Positions 60,087 through 64,000 of a stretch of 64,000 bases of DNA are shown here, piece after piece (position 1 is the stretch's first letter; every line of letters begins with the position of its first letter). Source of the stretch: an uncultured Clostridia bacterium. GTDB taxonomy: Bacteria > Bacillota > Clostridia > Christensenellales > CAG-138. Both the position numbers and the translations under genes were made by a program. The notes beneath the pieces are model-generated. The model worked only from the letters and a program-made list of their open reading frames with translations. It had not been told where the DNA came from and made no database searches. The DNA lies in contig CAMVMM010000004.1 in assembly GCA_947168565.1 (NCBI GenBank), forward strand, positions 69,867-133,866. Direction: 5' to 3'.

Positions 60087-60515
60087 TTACTCCTCCGGCG
60101 CGTGGATGCTGAAGCTGAACTCGCCGTTCATGCATTCGCCGTCCGTTTCAACGATGATATGGATAGTGCCGTTATCGACGTATCCGCCGCGCGAATCGAG
60201 CTCCTCGCCGCCCTTTACGGAAAAAAGCTCCTGCTTGCCTGAGTAATCATAATAGACCGTTGCACTTCCGCTTTCAAGCTTGGCGGAATATTTGATATCG
60301 CTCTCGCGGGTGGTATGAAACTTAAAAACCATCCTTCCATCAAAGGTATAGAAGCTCATATATGCGGATTCGGTATCGTTTGAATGAACGAAGCCGACCG
60401 CCTTGTATTTTGAATTGTAGCCTCCGCAGCCGAAAGAGCAGAGCAACATGGCGAGCGCGAGCATAAGCGCGGCCGCCGATCTGACCAAAGACTTCGATTT
60501 AGCCCTGTTATCCAT
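60087..60515 (-). CDS. small lipoprotein of unknown function
   Basis: The protein has 142 residues. A basic N terminus and hydrophobic stretch lead to a lipobox, LCSFGCGG, with Cys near residue 30. The mature part looks beta-rich, with paired strands (SAYMSFYTFDGRMVFKFH; SATVYYDYSGKQELFSV; GTIHIIVETDGECMNG). No family is recognised. It heads the closely spaced minus-strand series down to 55705. No convincing promoter was found. Confidence 0.75.
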   Translation of the reverse strand: MDNRAKSKSLVRSAAALMLALAMLLCSFGCGGYNSKYKAVGFVHSNDTESAYMSFYTFDGRMVFKFHTTRESDIKYSAKLESGSATVYYDYSGKQELFSVKGGEELDSRGGYVDNGTIHIIVETDGECMNGEFSFSIHAPEE

Positions 60516-60614
60516 ATTTTATCTACTTTTCTTCCGACCGTTCGCCGCTTCAAGAAAACGGCGGAGCAAATCGTTTCCCATCAGTTGAGCATGAATGCGC
60601 TCGGGAAAGCCGCA

Positions 60615-61751
60615 TCACATAAAGTTCAGCAGCACTTCATTCTGAAAATCAAGCCCGCGCCTTGTAAGCTTCATTCGCTCCTCGGTCACTTCCATCATGC
60701 CGTCAAGCGTGGCGGCGCTGACTGCTGCGGCGTACTGCTCCACGGGGTCTATGCCGAAGCGCGCTTCAAACTCCGCGCGGCTCACGCCCTCAAGCTTTCG
60801 AAGCCCCATCATAACGCATTCAAACATCTCGTCCTCGCGCTCCACCTCCTGCGTTTCCGCAAGCGGCAGCTTGCCCTCGCCAAGCGCTTTAACGTATTCC
60901 TCGATCGTTTCATGGTTGCGAAAGCGCACCCACTTATCGCGGATATGCAGCGCCGAATGCGCGGCGGCGCCAAGTCCGAGGTAATCGCCGTTGTTCCAAT
61001 AGTTTATATTGTGCCTGCACTCAAAGCCCGACTTTGCGAAATTGCTGATCTCATAGCGGTGATAGCCGAGGCTTTCGAGAAGCTCGATGCCCGCGTCCTG
61101 CATATCTGCGGTTTCGTCCTCATCGGGAAGGATCGCTTTCCCTGACGAAACGGCTTCATAAAGCGGCGTATGCTCCTCAAGAATAAGCGAATAAGAGGAA
61201 ATATGCGCTGCGCCAAGGCTCGCGGCAAGACGAAGCGAGTCAAGATACGATTCACAGGTTTGCTTCTGGATTCCGTGCATAATATCGATATTTATATTGG
61301 TAAAGCCTGCTTTTTTGGCAAGCTCGAATGCGGAAAGAAACCCTTCTCGGTCGTGAAGCCTGCCGATGGCGGCAAGCACGGCGTTATCCGCGCTCTGCAT
61401 ACCTATCGAAAGGCGGTTCACTCCGGCGGAAAGGTATTCGGAGAGCTTCGCTTCACTCACGGATTCGGGGTTGCATTCAATGGTGATCTCAGCTCCATCG
61501 GAAATGGAAAAGCACTCCCGCGCCTCGCCGAGTATGCGCTTTACGAGCCACGCCGGAAGCAGCGAGGGCGTGCCTCCGCCGATGAACACCGTTTCAAAGC
61601 GCTTTTCCTTCAAAAGCGGGGCATAGAGCCGCATCTCGGTGATGAGCGCGGCGGTGTACGGCAAAAAATCCTCCCTGCCCGCGAAGCTGATAAAATCACA
61701 GTATGCACATTTTCTTTTGCAAAAGGGTATGTGGATATAGAGTCCCGCCAT
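60615..61751 (-). CDS. hemW: radical SAM heme chaperone HemW
   Basis: HemW is a radical SAM protein that binds heme and delivers it to client proteins; it was formerly annotated as an oxygen-independent coproporphyrinogen oxidase. The protein has 378 residues. It has the radical SAM cluster motif PFCKRKCAYCDF near the N terminus, GGGTPSLLP, IECNPESV, RLSIGMQSADNAVLAAIGRLHD, and the HemW C-terminal domain (GLRKLEGVS; RRGLDFQNEVL). Only three cysteines bind the cluster, as in HemW; HemN has an added Cys. The start overlaps the lepA stop as TGATG, so it is coupled to lepA, a common order in Firmicutes. Confidence 0.95.
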   Translation of the reverse strand: MAGLYIHIPFCKRKCAYCDFISFAGREDFLPYTAALITEMRLYAPLLKEKRFETVFIGGGTPSLLPAWLVKRILGEARECFSISDGAEITIECNPESVSEAKLSEYLSAGVNRLSIGMQSADNAVLAAIGRLHDREGFLSAFELAKKAGFTNINIDIMHGIQKQTCESYLDSLRLAASLGAAHISSYSLILEEHTPLYEAVSSGKAILPDEDETADMQDAGIELLESLGYHRYEISNFAKSGFECRHNINYWNNGDYLGLGAAAHSALHIRDKWVRFRNHETIEEYVKALGEGKLPLAETQEVEREDEMFECVMMGLRKLEGVSRAEFEARFGIDPVEQYAAAVSAATLDGMMEVTEERMKLTRRGLDFQNEVLLNFM

Positions 61752-63553
61752 CAGTTGATCCTTAAAACGCTCATGAACGCCTCGCTCGGAAGCTCCACGG
61801 AGCCGATCTGCCTCATGCGCTTTTTGCCTTCCTTCTGCTTTTCAAGCAGCTTTTTCTTTCTTGTTATGTCGCCGCCGTAGCATTTCGCCAAAACGTCCTT
61901 CCTTAAAGCACGCACGGTCTCCCTTGCGATTATCTTGCCGCCGATCGCCGCCTGAATGGGTATTTCAAACTGCTGGCGCGGAATGACTTCCTGCAGCTTT
62001 TCCGCAACGGCTCTGCCCTTTGCATACGCCTTATCCCTGTGAACTATGGTTGAAAGCGCGTCGCACATATCGCCGTTCAAAAGGAAATCCAGCTTCACAA
62101 GATCGCTCTGCACGTAGTCGCTTATCTCATAGTCAAACGAAGCGTAGCCCCTTGAGCGGCTCTTTAAGCTGTCGAAAAAGTCGAAAATAATCTCGTTCAG
62201 CGGTATCTGATAGGTCAGCTTTACGCGGCTCTGCTCAAGATACACCATATCCTGAAATATGCCGCGCTTCTCCTGGCAAAGCTCCATTATGGTGCCAACG
62301 TATTCCGGCGGCGTCATGATGTGGCTCAGGCACATAGGCTCCTCCATGCGCTCTATCTCGGTGGGAGAGGGCAGGTTCGCGGGGTTGTCTATCATCACCA
62401 CGGAGCCGTCCGTGAGGATAACGCGGTAGATAACGCTGGGCGCCGTGGTCACAAGATCAAGGTCGAATTCCCTCTCAAGCCTCTCCTGCGCTATCTCCAT
62501 GTGCAGCAGCCCCAAAAAGCCGCAGCGGAAGCCGTAGCCAAGCGCCTGGCTCGTTTCGGGCTCGTAGCTTATGGAAGCGTCGTTTAATATAAGCTTTTCA
62601 AGCGCGTCACGAAGGTTTTCGTATTCCGCGCCGTCCGCGGGGTAGATGCCGCAGAACACCATCGGGCTCGCCTGCTTGTAGCCGTGCAGGGGCTCGCCTG
62701 CAGGGTTCTCCGCAAGGGTTATCGTGTCGCCCACCTTGGTTTCGGCAACCGATTTGATGGAGGCGGAGATATAGCCCACCTCGCCGGCGGAAAGCTCCTT
62801 CACGGGCTTCAGGCTGGGGGAGAAAACGCCCACCTCGGTAACGTCGAATTCATTCCCCGTGTGCATAAAGCGAATGCGGTCGCCCGGGCGCACCGAGCCG
62901 TCCATTATGCGAACATAGCTCAAGGCGCCCTTGTAATTATCGTAGTAGCTGTCGAATATAAGGGCGCGAAGCGGCGCGTCCGTTTCGCCCTTGGGGGCGG
63001 GGAAGTCGGAAACTATCCGCTCAAGCACCTGCTCCACGTTGAGCCCCGTTTTTGCGGAAACCTGCGGCGCGTCCTCGGCGGGCAGGCCGATTATATCCTC
63101 GATCTCGCGTATCGCGTTCTCGGGATCCGCGCTCGGCAGGTCTATTTTGTTTATAACGGGCAGTATCTCAAGCCCGTTGTCCACAGCAAGGTAAACGTTT
63201 GCAAGCGTCTGCGCCTCTATGCCCTGCGTTGCGTCCACTATGAGCACAGCGCCGTCGCACGCGGCAAGCGCCCTTGAAACCTCATAGGTAAAGTCCACGT
63301 GACCGGGCGTGTCGATAAGGTTCAGCATATAGGTTTTGCCGTCCGTATGCTTATAAAACATCTGAACGGCGGTGGATTTTATGGTTATTCCGCGCTCGCG
63401 CTCTATATCCATGGAGTCAAGAAGCTGATCCGCCATGTCGCGGCTTGAAACGGTTTCGGTGCGCTCCATAAGCCTGTCCGCAAGGGTGGATTTGCCGTGA
63501 TCTATATGCGCGATTATGCAGAAATTTCTGATTAGCTCTCTGGGGTATGCCAT
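61751..63553 (-). CDS. lepA: elongation factor 4 (LepA)
   Basis: LepA is a ribosome-bound GTPase that back-translocates or helps initiation. The protein has 600 residues, the family length. Motifs: P-loop [16 protein letters not shown], switch [20 protein letters not shown], and the EF4-specific C-terminal domain ([20 protein letters not shown]-type [33 protein letters not shown]). Start ATG behind GGAGG. Promoter at 63607-63635. Confidence 0.98.
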   Translation of the reverse strand: MAYPRELIRNFCIIAHIDHGKSTLADRLMERTETVSSRDMADQLLDSMDIERERGITIKSTAVQMFYKHTDGKTYMLNLIDTPGHVDFTYEVSRALAACDGAVLIVDATQGIEAQTLANVYLAVDNGLEILPVINKIDLPSADPENAIREIEDIIGLPAEDAPQVSAKTGLNVEQVLERIVSDFPAPKGETDAPLRALIFDSYYDNYKGALSYVRIMDGSVRPGDRIRFMHTGNEFDVTEVGVFSPSLKPVKELSAGEVGYISASIKSVAETKVGDTITLAENPAGEPLHGYKQASPMVFCGIYPADGAEYENLRDALEKLILNDASISYEPETSQALGYGFRCGFLGLLHMEIAQERLEREFDLDLVTTAPSVIYRVILTDGSVVMIDNPANLPSPTEIERMEEPMCLSHIMTPPEYVGTIMELCQEKRGIFQDMVYLEQSRVKLTYQIPLNEIIFDFFDSLKSRSRGYASFDYEISDYVQSDLVKLDFLLNGDMCDALSTIVHRDKAYAKGRAVAEKLQEVIPRQQFEIPIQAAIGGKIIARETVRALRKDVLAKCYGGDITRKKKLLEKQKEGKKRMRQIGSVELPSEAFMSVLRIN

Positions 63554-63606
63554 TTAACCTCCATGCGCGGCAAATATTGTGCCTCCGCGCGTAATTTTCA
63601 AACGTA

Positions 63607-63635
63607 ATTATACCTTATCCGGCGTGCCTTTGCAA
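63607..63635 (-). promoter_or_regulatory. sigma-A type promoter for lepA-hemW
   Basis: Minus strand TTGCAA (63635-63630), 17-bp spacer, TATAAT (63612-63607), 54 bp upstream of the lepA start. Confidence 0.82.
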
Positions 63636-63643
63636 TATGCTTT

Positions 63644-64000
63644 TCATTTCTTAAGCTTTGAAACGGCGTATCGAACCGCGTCCCGCACCGCCTCAAACGG
63701 GGAGCCCTCCTGCTGCGTTATCAAATCCTCATACAGGCCGTCCCGCGCGGCAAAGGCGATCGCCTCGGCGGTGAGCTTGCCGTTCGAGGTCATGTTTTTG
63801 CCAACGAGCGCACGCGCGGCGGCGGCGTCGCCCCGGATAAGTCTTTCCGTGTCAAAAGCCTCGCGCACCTCGGGTGAGGGCTTCTCCGCTTCAAGAGCCG
63901 CGTTCATCGGGCAGCAGCGCTGGCACACCTCGCAGCCGATATAGGTGCTTTGGCGATCACGAATATGATCGGGATGCGCGGCGGTTTCCATAAAGGCGCG
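63644..64000 (-). CDS. QueG-like iron-sulfur protein, C-terminal part (cut by window edge)
   Basis: The frame is open to the right edge and encodes the last 118 residues. It contains a 4Fe-4S binding motif YIGCEVCQRCCPMN like the second cluster of epoxyqueuosine reductase QueG (pattern GCxxCQxxCPxN), followed by a helical region (ALVGKNMTSNGKLTAEAIAF). QueG performs the last step of queuosine synthesis; the part that binds cobalamin is outside the window, so other double-cluster ferredoxin-like proteins remain possible. The lepA promoter begins only 9 bp after its stop. Confidence 0.55.
   Translation of the reverse strand, partial: RAFMETAAHPDHIRDRQSTYIGCEVCQRCCPMNAALEAEKPSPEVREAFDTERLIRGDAAAARALVGKNMTSNGKLTAEAIAFAARDGLYEDLITQQEGSPFEAVRDAVRYAVSKLKK

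Noticed and set aside
1-64000. tRNA, rRNA, insertion sequences, prophage genes
   Set aside because: None seen on either strand by inspection; no transposase, integrase or capsid motifs among the genes. A covariance-model scan was not possible.

Overview
The window looks like chromosomal DNA from an endospore-forming member of the Clostridia (Firmicutes) with fairly high GC. The evidence is two alpha/beta-type small acid-soluble spore proteins in tandem, the yloU-yloV-recG order known from Firmicutes, ScpA/ScpB beside a site-2 protease, DnaD and DnaC/DnaI-type primosome proteins, single-membrane lipoproteins and strong Shine-Dalgarno sites. No phage, insertion sequence, rRNA, tRNA or CRISPR array was seen. 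Both ends cut genes: a DnaC/DnaI-type helicase loader on the left and a QueG-like iron-sulfur protein on the right.

Layout. 0-2 kb: replication genes dnaD-dnaC (minus strand). 2-6.5 kb: a MarR regulator and a heterodimeric ABC exporter pair, with a well-placed candidate operator. 6.6-11.5 kb: a zinc-ribbon membrane protein with an ABC-2 ATPase and two permeases. 11.4-12.8 kb: an unrecognised 459-residue protein. 13-14.3 kb: phosphopentomutase. 14.4-22.2 kb: a carboxypeptidase-like protein that has lost its catalytic motifs, M50 protease, ScpA, ScpB, Asp23-like protein, FakA-like protein and RecG, closed by a strong terminator. 22.5-25.5 kb: two spore proteins, a thioesterase and an aldehyde dehydrogenase. 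25.7-32 kb (minus): P-type ATPase, GpmI and a fused phosphoglycerate kinase-triosephosphate isomerase. 32.4-35.1 kb: a membrane-anchored protein behind a possible short leader peptide, and a PrsA/SurA-like lipoprotein. 35.4-39.1 kb: a second heterodimeric exporter pair, paralogous to the first. 39.5-42.6 kb: an L,D-transpeptidase-like lipoprotein with Pro/Thr arms and a membrane glycosyltransferase. 42.7-43.6 kb: a Cys-rich zinc-ribbon protein and a small membrane protein. 44-48.3 kb: TlpA-type thioredoxin, YgjP-like metallopeptidase, ComEC-like MBL hydrolase, DUF3810 protein, flavodoxin. 48.4-52.8 kb (minus): IlvE, YigZ, TyrS and a second aminotransferase. 53-60.5 kb (minus): a run of small accessory enzymes, including a Nudix/zinc-ribbon/methyltransferase fusion. 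60.6-64 kb (minus): HemW, LepA and QueG-like.

The most notable points are the catalytically degenerate S11 carboxypeptidase homologue, the MarR operator made of three 15-bp repeats next to a consensus promoter, the Cys-rich tail protein, the Pgk-Tpi fusion, the Nudix-methyltransferase fusion and the uncharacterised zinc-ribbon/ABC-2 locus. Nineteen sigma-A type promoters could be read by eye, eighteen with a 17-bp spacer. No clearly undescribed system could be proven from sequence alone. All family assignments are from motif recognition, without database search.
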